DNA from: Gammaproteobacteria bacterium
GTDB taxonomy: Bacteria; Pseudomonadota; Gammaproteobacteria; Competibacterales; Competibacteraceae
Direction of reading: 5' to 3'
Assembly (NCBI GenBank): GCA_024234995.1
Contig: JACKNF010000011.1
Coordinates: 52,063-116,062, forward strand
DNA length: 64,000 bases
Shown here: positions 1-8,255 of the stretch, one piece after another
How positions within the stretch are numbered: the first letter of the stretch is position 1
Layout of the letters: each line of letters opens with the position of its first letter
Notes under the pieces: model-generated
Told to the model about the DNA's origin: nothing
The model's input: only the letters and a program-made list of their open reading frames with translations
Database searches by the model: none
Translations under genes and position numbers: made by a program

Positions 1-2352
1 ACCCGGGAGTGCTACTGGATCATCCAGTATCTCCCTCACGCGAGCTACAGTCTGCGGTTTGGCGCGCACGCGCAGTTCTACTTTTTCACCTTGATCACGC
101 AGATCGGCGACCACTTCGCCGTCCAGATGGAGCCGCACCAGCTGGGCGACCCGCCCTGGGTCCAATCCCGCGTTACGGGCAGCGGTGACATCCACATGCA
201 GGCTTAGTTCGGCACGGCCCGTAGTGTCGTTATCCACCACGTCACGGGCGCCGGGAATCTTGGTTACGATGGTCTTCACCGCATCGGCAGCAGCGCGGAG
301 TTCCTGACGGTTATCAGCGCGTACTTTGACACTCACCGGCTTGGCGATCGGCGGGCCGCCAGACAGTTTAAGGAAGGAAATCGCCGCTCGTCCAGGCGTA
401 TGGGTGACAGCTTCGCGCATGTTTTCAATAATTGGATCGAGTCCGCGCATCTCTGGCGTTGCTGGGTTGAGCGACACAGCGATCTGGCCGTACTGATCAC
501 CGTAGAGCACCTCGGTTTCGGTAAACTGGATGCCTGCCAGCGAAACTACCGAACGCGCTTCACCTGCATGCAGTCCTGCATGTACTCGTTTCTCGACCGC
601 CAAGGTCTGCCGCAAAGTTTCCTCCAGCGGGGCATCCGCCGGCATGTCCACATTGACGTAGTACAGGCGGATCGGATCGAACGCGAAGAACTGGAACTTC
701 ACCCACCCAGCGCCTACCGCGGCGCCTGCACCGAGGAACAATATCAGCGCAAGACCCAGGTAACGAACTGGGTAGCGCATGACATGAATCAACAATCGGG
801 TGTATTGAAGCCGCACCCAGTGAGTCCATCGTTCACGCAGCGCTTGGGTTTTTGAACGGCGGATGGCGTGATTACCTAACGCGCTCACATGGGCGGGCAG
901 CATCCAGAACGCCTCGATGAGGCTGATTACCAACCCAGTTGTGACCACAAAGGGAATAACGAACATAAATTTGCCGACAATCCCCGGCAACAGCATCAGC
1001 GGCAGGAAGGCGGCGATCGTTGTGGACACTGCCGCCAGCACGGGCAAGCCAACCTCATGCAGCGCATCCAGAACGGCGTCGAGCGCTGCCATGCCGCGCT
1101 CCATGCGAAAATAGGTAGCTTCAACAATGACGACCGCATCGTCCACCAGCATGCCCAATACAATGACGATGCCCAGCAATACCGAAACATTCAGTGTTGA
1201 TCCGGTTGCATCCAGCAGCATGAAGGCGCCGGTCACCGAAAACACGACGCCAAGCGCCACCATGGTAGCGATACGTGAACCCAGGAACAGCCAGCACACC
1301 CCCAACACTAGCAGCAGGCCGATGGCGGCGTTGTTCTGCATCACACGCAGCGCTTGGCGGGTGGGAACGGTCTGATCATCGGTCAGGGTGAGCTTCAGGC
1401 CGCTCCCGGCCAGCACTGCATTCTTGCGCTCAATGTAATCGCGAATCCGGCCCACGAGCTCCAGCGTGTTGGTGTAACCGATCTTGGTGATGGATAGCAT
1501 CACGCCGGGCTGACCGTTCATGGCAGCCAGTTGCAGCGCATCGTCGCGGCCGCGCCGTACCTGAGCGACTGCGTCCAGTGGAATGCGGGCATCGGCCGCG
1601 CTCGATGGTTGCAGGTAGAAATCCGCAAGAAGTTCCGGATCGGCGGTGGTGCCGCTAACTCGCACCAGCCATTCGCCGCCGCCGGTTTTGATCTTGCCAG
1701 CGAACACATCGCGAAACCACAGCCGCAATGCCTCGGCCAAATCCAGTGCGGTCAGACCGCGCGCTGCCAGCGCCGGCGGGTCGAATTCGACTTGCAACTC
1801 CGGATCTTGAAAACCGAGCGCCAGCACTGCATCGACGCCGGGAATTCGTTCCAGATCATCCTTGATCACCCGCGTGGCAGAGCGTAGATGTTCATCATCG
1901 GCCTGCCCGGTCAACATCACCATGGCGGTAGGAAAGCCGTTGGAGGTGGTGATTTCGATAATTTCCGGATCCTGGGTTTCCACGGGCAGTTCGGCGTTAG
2001 CCTTGTTTTGGATTTCGCGGCGCAGGTCATTGACCCGTTTATCGAACACCCGTACTGGGATATCACGGAACCGGACCAGAATGTTTGAGACTCCTTCGCG
2101 GGAGGAACTAATAACGAACTTGAGATCCTGGACCTTACGAACGGCATCCTCCAAGGGGTTGGTGACCCGCTTTTCCACATCTTCGGCGGAAGCGCCAGGC
2201 AGGATCGTAATAACGTTAACCCAGTTAAAATTGATTTCCGGGTCCTGTTCACGAGGCATGCGTGAGTAGGCGGCCAGCCCCATTAAGATGACCACTACGA
2301 AAGCAATGTTGGCCAGCGGGTGGTTGGTAATCAGCATTCGGACGAAGCGCAT
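1..2352 (-). CDS. RND efflux transporter permease subunit (partial, C-terminus beyond window)
   Basis: This is an inner-membrane proton-driven pump subunit of the AcrB/HAE1 superfamily, working with a membrane-fusion protein and an outer-membrane channel. The reverse strand reads open for 784 codons from the ATG at 2352 to the window edge; the family usually has about 1030 residues, so roughly a quarter is missing. The N-terminus has a first transmembrane helix (MRFVRMLITNHPLANIAF), then porter-domain sequence, then a helix with the paired aspartates D404-D405 (LVDDAVVIVEA), equivalent to the proton-relay pair of AcrB. The ATG lies 1 bp after the stop of the fusion-protein gene, so the two are surely co-transcribed. 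The substrate cannot be read from sequence; it looks more AcrB-like than CzcA-like, but that is a judgement. Confidence 0.9.
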   Translation of the reverse strand, partial: MRFVRMLITNHPLANIAFVVVILMGLAAYSRMPREQDPEINFNWVNVITILPGASAEDVEKRVTNPLEDAVRKVQDLKFVISSSREGVSNILVRFRDIPVRVFDKRVNDLRREIQNKANAELPVETQDPEIIEITTSNGFPTAMVMLTGQADDEHLRSATRVIKDDLERIPGVDAVLALGFQDPELQVEFDPPALAARGLTALDLAEALRLWFRDVFAGKIKTGGGEWLVRVSGTTADPELLADFYLQPSSAADARIPLDAVAQVRRGRDDALQLAAMNGQPGVMLSITKIGYTNTLELVGRIRDYIERKNAVLAGSGLKLTLTDDQTVPTRQALRVMQNNAAIGLLLVLGVCWLFLGSRIATMVALGVVFSVTGAFMLLDATGSTLNVSVLLGIVIVLGMLVDDAVVIVEATYFRMERGMAALDAVLDALHEVGLPVLAAVSTTIAAFLPLMLLPGIVGKFMFVIPFVVTTGLVISLIEAFWMLPAHVSALGNHAIRRSKTQALRERWTHWVRLQYTRLLIHVMRYPVRYLGLALILFLGAGAAVGAGWVKFQFFAFDPIRLYYVNVDMPADAPLEETLRQTLAVEKRVHAGLHAGEARSVVSLAGIQFTETEVLYGDQYGQIAVSLNPATPEMRGLDPIIENMREAVTHTPGRAAISFLKLSGGPPIAKPVSVKVRADNRQELRAAADAVKTIVTKIPGARDVVDNDTTGRAELSLHVDVTAARNAGLDPGRVAQLVRLHLDGEVVADLRDQGEKVELRVRAKPQTVARVREILDDPVALPG

Positions 2353-2353
2353 T

Positions 2354-3430
2354 TCAGCGTGTTCCATCCACGGTCACGGACTGGCCATCGTTTAGACCTT
2401 GTTGGCCGTGCGTAACGACCAAGGTTTCTGATGGTAGAGCTATGGCAAAGGGTCGGCCTTCTTGGGCATCGGGGATTGGTACGAAACGAGCGTGGCCGTT
2501 TTCCACAACAAAGATTCCTAATGCTTGGTCACGCTGAACCAGCAACCCGGCAGACAACAGCACACGGGCGCCCTCCCAGTGCAGAATGCCGCTGCTACCC
2601 GGTGGCGCTGCTGGGCCGGTAAACGCCAGTCGAGCGATCTGGGTACGCGCGGCAACATCCACAACTGGCGATAATCGTAGTAATCGTACCGGATAATGTT
2701 GCCCTTGGCTGTCGAAGGTCAGTTTATGCGCTTGCAGCAACCCGTCCGCCTGAGCCGCTTGTATCGGAGCCTCAACCTCTGGCGGCGCCAAATCGACAAG
2801 ACGTAACAGGGTGATTCCCGGTGTGGCTAGCGCACCGGCCTGTGCTTGGCGTTCCAGTACCACCCCGGAAAAAGGGGCGGCAATCCGGCATTTCTCCACA
2901 TTGCGCCTTGCTACGGCTTGTTGCGCCTGGGCGACGTCACGATCAGCCTCGGCAGCCTGAACACCGGTTCGCAACTCCATCACGGCGTCATCCGATACAA
3001 ACTGCTTCTTGCGCAGCGATAAACCTTGCTGGAGCCGTTGTTCCGCCAAGGCCACGCGCGCCTGTGCTGCTTTCACCTGCGCATCGGCCTGTGCCAACGC
3101 CAGCCGGTAGTCCGTGTTGTCGAGTTCCAGCAATAATTGTCCGTTTTTAACCTTGCCGCCGACTTCGGCATGAATACGTGCGACTTTGGCGGTGACTTCG
3201 GCGGCAATGCGGCTGTCGTTGGGTGCAATGACGCTGGCCGGTGCCGTGCTTCGTTCAGGCAATGCTGCTTCACGGAAGGGGCGGGCGCTGACGCTGACAG
3301 GATCAGTATCCTGAGCCAAGATGACCGGGCAGAACAGCAGGCCGGCAAGAAGCAGAGCAATTCGTGGCATGGGGATTTGCCTCAAACGTTGCGGCGAGCG
3401 TTGCGGATATTGTTCAGTAATTGTAATCAT
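2354..3430 (-). CDS. RND efflux periplasmic adaptor (membrane-fusion protein, HlyD/AcrA type)
   Basis: This adaptor links the RND permease to an outer-membrane channel. It has a signal-like hydrophobic stretch (MPRIALLLAGLLFCPVILA), a lipoyl-like half-motif (KVARIHAEVGGKVKNGQLLLELDN), an Ala/Gln-rich alpha-hairpin of about 70 residues, the second lipoyl half (CRIAAPFSGVVLERQAQAG) and a beta-barrel/proximal region. At 358 residues it is of normal length. Two starts are possible: the ATG at 3430, preceded by GAGAGGA, and an internal ATG at 3370, preceded by GAGG nine bases upstream. The second gives a cleaner signal peptide and may be the real one. The permease starts 1 bp downstream, so the two form an operon. 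No TolC-like gene adjoins; one lies at 17749-19152. Confidence 0.88.
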   Translation of the reverse strand: MITITEQYPQRSPQRLRQIPMPRIALLLAGLLFCPVILAQDTDPVSVSARPFREAALPERSTAPASVIAPNDSRIAAEVTAKVARIHAEVGGKVKNGQLLLELDNTDYRLALAQADAQVKAAQARVALAEQRLQQGLSLRKKQFVSDDAVMELRTGVQAAEADRDVAQAQQAVARRNVEKCRIAAPFSGVVLERQAQAGALATPGITLLRLVDLAPPEVEAPIQAAQADGLLQAHKLTFDSQGQHYPVRLLRLSPVVDVAARTQIARLAFTGPAAPPGSSGILHWEGARVLLSAGLLVQRDQALGIFVVENGHARFVPIPDAQEGRPFAIALPSETLVVTHGQQGLNDGQSVTVDGTR

Positions 3431-4056
3431 TCAGTCCTCTCACCCCCTCCCAAGGGAAAGAGGTTGAGGTAGTAAGCTATTGAAATTGCTACTTTCCAAC
3501 CCGGTGGCGGGAATGCTGCCGAATTTGAGGATTGGCTTCACTACCCCGGTGTTCTGCGTGAGCCGGCTTGCGGTGGCAACATCGCCCACAGCGAAATACC
3601 TTCACTTGCTCTTGGGCAATATCGCGTCTTGGACAATGACGGGGGATGCACATAGGCTTGATCTCATCGATGCAGATGATTAGTTGCAGAGTATGAATCT
3701 GGTCTATTGATGGATGGATGGCTTATTCATCGTGATTCTACTCCAGAATCAACTTATTTTTTATAATTCTATAGATTCAAATGGTTACAAAATACTTTTC
3801 TAGGACTATACCAAAAAGTATGCAAATCAGCTGCGGGCGGCTAATCCGTTTCGCAGGATTGGCACGATGTCCGTTGCTCAGGCGGGCGTAGCGCATCATC
3901 ATATTTAGCGATGCCTAACCACGTATTCCATGAATACCGGGAGCGGATGAGTGTTGTAGCGTCTAAAAGCGGTGGTTTGCGAATTCGCAATGAGGATGAT
4001 TGCCTGAGGGTGCAGGATCCATCCATTAATAATGGTGGCTATCAAGGAGATCATCA
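3431..4056. other. Gene-poor stretch before the DUF2202 gene
   Basis: No convincing gene is seen in these 626 bases. Short open frames exist (3480-3683 plus; 3841-4026 minus) but have no recognisable domain. On the minus strand about 3500-3700 stays open for some 65 codons with a Cys/His-rich composition, which could be a decayed gene. The stretch 3740-3820 is strikingly AT-rich and may hold the promoter of the downstream gene. A stem-loop repeat of the dispersed family described below lies at 3436-3469. Confidence 0.5.
3436..3469. repeat. Dispersed stem-loop repeat, copy 1
   Basis: An imperfect hairpin with outer arms CCTCT/AGAGG and inner arms TCCC/GGGA is followed by a G-rich GGTTGAGG tail. 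It lies just upstream of the fusion-protein gene. It resembles the elements at 26282-26318 and 47006-47040 in having a pyrimidine-rich arm, a purine-rich arm and a (T/G)GAGG tail. Confidence 0.4.
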
Positions 4057-4725
4057 ATGACGTTACTGCAATCCTGGTTTTGCTATCGTGCGCTCTGCCG
4101 GTTCTCAGTCGTGGTTTTGACTGTCGCTTTGGCCGCGCCTTGGACGCTCGCTGTTGCTGAGCTGAGCACCGGATCGGTTCAGACTTTAATTTTCATGCGT
4201 GAGGAAGAGAAGTTAGCCCGGGATGTCTACCTGACTTTGAACGAGGTATGGGAGCAGCCGGTCTTTGCCAATATTGCCCGGTCTGAGCAGGAACACATGG
4301 ATGCTATGTTGGCCATGCTGGATCGCTATGGACTTCCCGATTCAGCCACGACGGTGGTTGGGATATTCAACAACAGTGATTTACAGTCGCTGTACGATGA
4401 TCTTATCCGTCGTGGTCAACAATCGGTGACTGAAGCGTTATTTGCCGGTGCAGCGATCGAGGAAATGGATATTCTTGATCTGCAACAGGCACTTGCCGAT
4501 GAGGGATTGCCTGCGGATTTGCGGCAGAGTTATGAAAACTTACTTGCCGCTTCCGGTAATCATCTGCGCGCTTTTGTGCGCAATATTGAAAATCAAGGGT
4601 TGGTTTACGAGGCGCAATTCATGACCAATGAGCAATTGACAGCGGTTTTGAGTATGCCAACCCAGCGTCCAGGCTCGAATTCCGGTCAAATCGGGCGCGG
4701 CGGCAATGGTGGACGCTGGCGCTAG
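4057..4725 (+). CDS. Secreted DUF2202 (ferritin-like) protein
   Basis: The 222-residue product begins with an export signal (hydrophobic stretch about residues 16-33, VVVLTVALAAPWTLAVA) followed by a DUF2202 domain, a ferritin-like four-helix fold. Acidic and His motifs expected for metal ligands are visible: REEEKLARDVY near residue 50, EQEHMDAM near 77, EEMDILDL near 132 and NHLRAF near 168. The C-terminus is a Gly/Arg/Asn tail. A ribosome site (AAGGAGA) sits six bases before the ATG. The family's biochemical role is not settled; a di-metal site is inferred from the fold. The gene stands alone between long non-coding stretches. Confidence 0.85.
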   Translation: MTLLQSWFCYRALCRFSVVVLTVALAAPWTLAVAELSTGSVQTLIFMREEEKLARDVYLTLNEVWEQPVFANIARSEQEHMDAMLAMLDRYGLPDSATTVVGIFNNSDLQSLYDDLIRRGQQSVTEALFAGAAIEEMDILDLQQALADEGLPADLRQSYENLLAASGNHLRAFVRNIENQGLVYEAQFMTNEQLTAVLSMPTQRPGSNSGQIGRGGNGGRWR

Positions 4726-5147
4726 TTAAGGTGAAAACCTATGAGTTATGTCGACGGAAGAAGATACAGCGTCTCTTCCCCAGAAGGAGCGGAATTCTGT
4801 GGAAGATCTCTGCCCCTTAGACAAAGTCTTTGAATAAGATAGGTAATCCCCCGGCTCCGCCGGGGATGCCTTAGGCACTCGGCGATTCCGGGAGTCCATC
4901 GGGGAAATTTCCATTGTAAGCCGCCAAAGCATACGATGGGGAGAATTCCGGTGGGCTATGCGCAAAGCCGAAGGCACTTTGAAAATCTTGATGGCAACAA
5001 TACCGGAATACCAGAAGGTAGACCTAGTTGATCGGACAGAGTACTCAGGTAGTGTGCCGTGATATCCCCATGCAATCCTTTTTCAAAGGGGGAGCAAAGT
5101 GCCAGGGCCTAAATCGCGGGGCTACTTCCTGGGTAGAGGTCAGGCCG
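4726..5147. other. Intergenic stretch between the DUF2202 gene and the sensor kinase
   Basis: About 420 bases without a supported gene. It contains a strong GC-rich hairpin at 4849-4865. The short minus-strand frame at 4726-4977 shows no domain and has no credible ribosome site. The sequence around 4930-5030 is open in one plus frame but is not recognised. It could be a remnant of a lost gene or mobile element, though no terminal repeats are visible. Confidence 0.45.
4849..4865. repeat. GC-rich perfect hairpin
   Basis: Arms CCCCGGC (4849-4855) and GCCGGGG (4859-4865) enclose a three-base loop. There is no T-run, so an intrinsic terminator is doubtful. It lies about 125 bp after the DUF2202 stop and could be a REP-like palindrome. 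Confidence 0.4.
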
Positions 5148-6563
5148 TCAGCGCGGCAGCTCCAGTACTGCCTCCAATCCGCCTGTTGGGTGATTACGCA
5201 AACTGAGCTCACCTCCGTGAGCGTGGGCAATGTTACGGGCGATGCTTAGCCCCAGACCCGTACCGCCGGTATTGCGGTTGCGTGAGCTTTCTAGCCGGTA
5301 AAAGGGTTCAAAAACCCGCTCCAACTCAGTGCTGGGGATACCAGGGCCATGATCACGAACGGTTAGCGTCAGACGGTCCGGCCGATCCGCAACCGTAATT
5401 TCAACATCTTGTCCATATGTTAGGGCATTACTCACTAGATTAGTCAGGCAGCGTTTCAGCGCCAGCAGCCGGCAGCGTAAGGGTTGGTGAACGACACCGT
5501 TGATACGCACTTCTTGGCCGGCATCTTCAGCTTCTTCCCGCAGGCAATCCAGCAGGGCATTAAGGTCCACCCGCGCCATCGGCTCGGAATCCTCGCCGCC
5601 GCGCAGAAAATCCAGCGAAGTTTGCACCATACGCTGCATCTCATCGAGATCAGCTTGAAATTTTTCCTGCAACAGCGAATCGTCCAATAACTCAGTCCGT
5701 AGCCGCAGCCGGGTAATAGGGGTCTTGAGGTCATGGGAAACGGCGGCCAGGATGCGGTTACGATCTTCGAGATAGCGGATCAGCCGCTCCTGCATGATGT
5801 TAAACGCTTGGGCAGCCTGTTGCACCTCCAGCGGCCCGGTTTCAGCCAGTGGCGGGCGGCGGATGTCGCGACCCAGTTCCGCAGCCGCATCCGCCAGCAC
5901 ACTCAAGGGACGGGTCAAAGCGCGCACTGCCAGCGCTGCCAGTACCAGGACCGAGAGCAGCAAGATCAGCAGGATCAGTAACAATCGAGCTGGCCAGGCG
6001 ATCACCTCTTCCGGCAATACTTGCTGGAAGGTGACCGTTGCCCCGTCGATCAGCCGTACCTGTACCACGAAATTACGCAGTCCCAACATCATGGCATGCA
6101 TACGCCAATGCGGAGGCCGGCCGGTCTCGTAGCGCCGGAGTGCAGGTGAATCTGGAGTGACCCAAGGAGGGCGATTGGCGTGCGGCGGTGGCGGCAGATC
6201 GCCGGTAATTTCCACTTGAAAGAGCCGATCCGAGCCCAGTTGTCGGCGGAGCAGAGTACGGAACAATGTCGTCTGATAACGCTCATCCGTCGTGGATTCA
6301 TCGGACCAGGGCAAGTCCAGACTGAGGCGGGTCGGTGGTAAATCCAGCGCTGCTGCCAGTCGCCGCCGCTCAATTTCATCTAGCGTATCGAGTAGCTTGA
6401 CGATAGCAGCAATGCGTTGAGCAACATGGCCGCCAATGGCGTGATAGAGTGCCTGATCACGATCCTGCAACAAGATAGCAGCACTGAACAACTGAGCGAT
6501 AATCAATCCACCGGTCAGAAATAAGGTCAACCGGCCCAATAGAGATTGTGGCAGCAGGCGCAT
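5148..6563 (-). CDS. Sensor histidine kinase, EnvZ/RstB type
   Basis: The 471-residue membrane kinase has TM1 at about 13-32, a periplasmic domain of about 160 residues, TM2 at about 193-213, a HAMP segment to about 266, a HisKA box with phospho-accepting H277 (AVSHDLKTPITRLRLRTE) and a HATPase domain with N, G1 (DHGPGIP) and G2 (GTGLGLS) boxes. Its ATG shares one base with the stop codon of the response regulator upstream, so the two are translationally coupled and should act as a cognate pair. The layout, with a Spy/CpxP-like gene divergent from the pair, resembles Cpx, which suggests envelope-stress or metal sensing. The periplasmic domain is not a recognisable CpxA sensor, so that role is inference. 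Confidence 0.92.
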   Translation of the reverse strand: MRLLPQSLLGRLTLFLTGGLIIAQLFSAAILLQDRDQALYHAIGGHVAQRIAAIVKLLDTLDEIERRRLAAALDLPPTRLSLDLPWSDESTTDERYQTTLFRTLLRRQLGSDRLFQVEITGDLPPPPHANRPPWVTPDSPALRRYETGRPPHWRMHAMMLGLRNFVVQVRLIDGATVTFQQVLPEEVIAWPARLLLILLILLLSVLVLAALAVRALTRPLSVLADAAAELGRDIRRPPLAETGPLEVQQAAQAFNIMQERLIRYLEDRNRILAAVSHDLKTPITRLRLRTELLDDSLLQEKFQADLDEMQRMVQTSLDFLRGGEDSEPMARVDLNALLDCLREEAEDAGQEVRINGVVHQPLRCRLLALKRCLTNLVSNALTYGQDVEITVADRPDRLTLTVRDHGPGIPSTELERVFEPFYRLESSRNRNTGGTGLGLSIARNIAHAHGGELSLRNHPTGGLEAVLELPR

Positions 6564-7273
6564 TAATATTCCGGATGGACCGGTACGGTTAGTAAATAAC
6601 CTTCGTTGCGAATAGTCTTAATGAGAGTCGCTTCACGGGGATCATCACGCAAGCGCCGGCGTAATCGGCTCACTTGCATGTCAATGCTGCGATCAAATGG
6701 CATGGCCTCACGGCCTTGGGTCAGGTCCAGTAACTGGTCACGGTTCCAGACCCGTTGCGGATGCTCAAGAAATATTCGCAATAGCCGGTATTCACTGGCG
6801 CCCAAAGGAATTAGAACTCTATCCGGGGCAATCAGTTGCCGGGTAGCGACTTCGAGGGTCCAGCCAGCAAAATGGAAGCGTTTCGCTTCACCCGGATCGC
6901 CAACGGGATCGTGGACTCTGCGCAGCACACCCTTGATGCGGGCCAGCAGCTCGCGAGGATTGAATGGCTTCGGTAGATAGTCATCCGCGCCCATTTCCAG
7001 GCCAACAATGCGGTCGGTATCATCGCCACGGGCAGTCAGCATGATAATGGGAATTCGTGAACGGGCACGCAGATTGCGGCATAGGACCAGTCCGTCGTCA
7101 CCGGGTAGCATTAAATCGAGAATGATTAGATCAACGGATTCCCGTTCTAGCGCTGCCCATAGGCCGCGCCCATCCGCTGCGCTGCTTACCCGGAAACCGT
7201 TCCGCCCCAAATAATCACCCAGCAGTTCGCGCAGGCTGGGGTCGTCATCGACGATAAGAAGATGATCGTTCAT
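6563..7273 (-). CDS. OmpR-family response regulator
   Basis: The 236-residue protein has a receiver domain with the acidic pocket D10/D11, phospho-acceptor D53 (LIILDLMLPG), the switch Thr in MLTARG and K102 (YLPKPFNPRELLARI, very OmpR-like). A winged-helix C-terminal domain follows (RQLIAPDRVLIPLGASEYRLLRIFLEHP and the recognition-helix region RSIDMQVSRLRRRL). It is first in a two-gene unit with the kinase. The divergent neighbour at 7442 encodes a Spy/CpxP-like periplasmic protein, a likely regulatory target lying 168 bp away across a shared promoter region. Confidence 0.93.
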   Translation of the reverse strand: MNDHLLIVDDDPSLRELLGDYLGRNGFRVSSAADGRGLWAALERESVDLIILDLMLPGDDGLVLCRNLRARSRIPIIMLTARGDDTDRIVGLEMGADDYLPKPFNPRELLARIKGVLRRVHDPVGDPGEAKRFHFAGWTLEVATRQLIAPDRVLIPLGASEYRLLRIFLEHPQRVWNRDQLLDLTQGREAMPFDRSIDMQVSRLRRRLRDDPREATLIKTIRNEGYLLTVPVHPEY

Positions 7274-7441
7274 GGATTTATGTTATCAAAATTACTTGTT
7301 GAGGATCGAATATGCCAAAGACAGTGCTTGTTGAGCAATTAGCTTTGATACAATCCGTTACAAAATTCCTCTCCTTGCAAAACCCTAGTTACATAATGGG
7401 CGTCTAATAAGCTCATGTTCAACGAGAAACCGAGGAGTTTA

Positions 7442-8041
7442 ATGATGAAAGCACTGCATAAGAATCTGTTGGCTGCTGCGGTAGTCGCTGGTTTAAGTCT
7501 ATCCACTATTGTAATCGCCAGTCCTTGGGGAGGTTATGGCCCAATGATGGGTGGCGGTGATTGCCCAATGATGGGTGGACATGGTCCAATGATGGGTGGC
7601 GGCCGTCATGGCGGAGGATTTGGTCAGCGCCATGCAATGATGCAGCAGTATCATGCCGAAAGGATGGAATTGCTGGAAGCGCGTCTTAAGCTGAAACCTG
7701 AGCAGGAAGTGGCCTGGAAAAACTTTCTAGCTGCCCAGGATGCTCATCGTGCAGTCATGTTTAAAGTCAGGCAGGAGATGCGCGACCGGGACGAAACCGC
7801 GCTGGCCCATTTTGAGGAACGGGTACAAACGATGGAGCAAAATCTAGCGAGCATGAAGGACATGGCCAAGGTGGCGGGTAGCCTCTATGCGGTCCTTGAT
7901 TCAAACCAGAAGCAAGTCATGGATAAGTTTTTCACTGACCAGCCCATGATGGGGCGCGGGCAAGGGCGTGGATGCGGCCCGGCTGCTGCAACAGCACAAC
8001 CCGCTAATACGCCTGCCGGACCGGCTGACGAAAAAGAATAA
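7442..8041 (+). CDS. Spy/CpxP-like periplasmic protein with Met/Gly/His-rich N-terminus
   Basis: The 199-residue protein has a signal peptide ending near VIAS, then a Met/Gly/His-rich segment with three PMMGG repeats and one Cys. A helical Spy/LTXXQ-type region follows (ARLKLKPEQEVAWKNF, about residues 75-90, and long amphipathic helices), and the tail is Ala/Pro-rich. The ATG at 7442 has GAGGAG four bases upstream; the in-frame ATG at 7415 lacks a ribosome site. Spy and CpxP are periplasmic chaperone-like proteins induced by envelope stress. The gene is divergent from an OmpR-type regulator and kinase, as cpxP is from cpxRA. The Met/His repeats suggest Cu, Ni or Zn binding, which is inference. 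Confidence 0.82.
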   Translation: MMKALHKNLLAAAVVAGLSLSTIVIASPWGGYGPMMGGGDCPMMGGHGPMMGGGRHGGGFGQRHAMMQQYHAERMELLEARLKLKPEQEVAWKNFLAAQDAHRAVMFKVRQEMRDRDETALAHFEERVQTMEQNLASMKDMAKVAGSLYAVLDSNQKQVMDKFFTDQPMMGRGQGRGCGPAAATAQPANTPAGPADEKE

Positions 8042-8064
8042 TTGATCTTTACCAAACCCCTTAG

Positions 8065-8099
8065 CAGGGGAGGCGCTTTCGGGTGCCTCCCCTGATTTT
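8065..8099 (+). terminator. Intrinsic terminator after the Spy-like gene
   Basis: A perfect 10-bp stem has arms CAGGGGAGGC (8065-8074) and GCCTCCCCTG (8085-8094), extended by C-G and G-U pairs, and is followed by ATTTT. It lies 24 bp after the stop codon. Confidence 0.75.
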
Positions 8100-8255
8100 G
8101 TGCCGGGTTCTTCCAGTATTTTTATCGCGCCATTAGGTTTACAGAGCATCTAGCAGTCCAAATAAGTCCGCAAATTTGTTATGTTAATCAAATTAGCGGC
8201 ACAGACGGCGCTCCAGGTATTCGATCTTTCACTTTAAACCCTGGAGTCTTGAGCC

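Noticed and set aside
3480..3683. 67-residue plus-strand open frame after the fusion-protein gene
   Set aside because: No domain, no convincing ribosome site and a TTG start; the amino-acid pattern does not look like a real small protein.
3857..3880. TGGCACG...TTGCT resembling a sigma-54 promoter before the DUF2202 gene
   Set aside because: The GG and GC are 13 bases apart instead of 10, so the geometry is wrong.
4726..4977. 83-residue minus-strand open frame in the DUF2202/kinase gap
   Set aside because: No recognised domain or ribosome site, and it contains the GC-rich hairpin; treated as non-coding.
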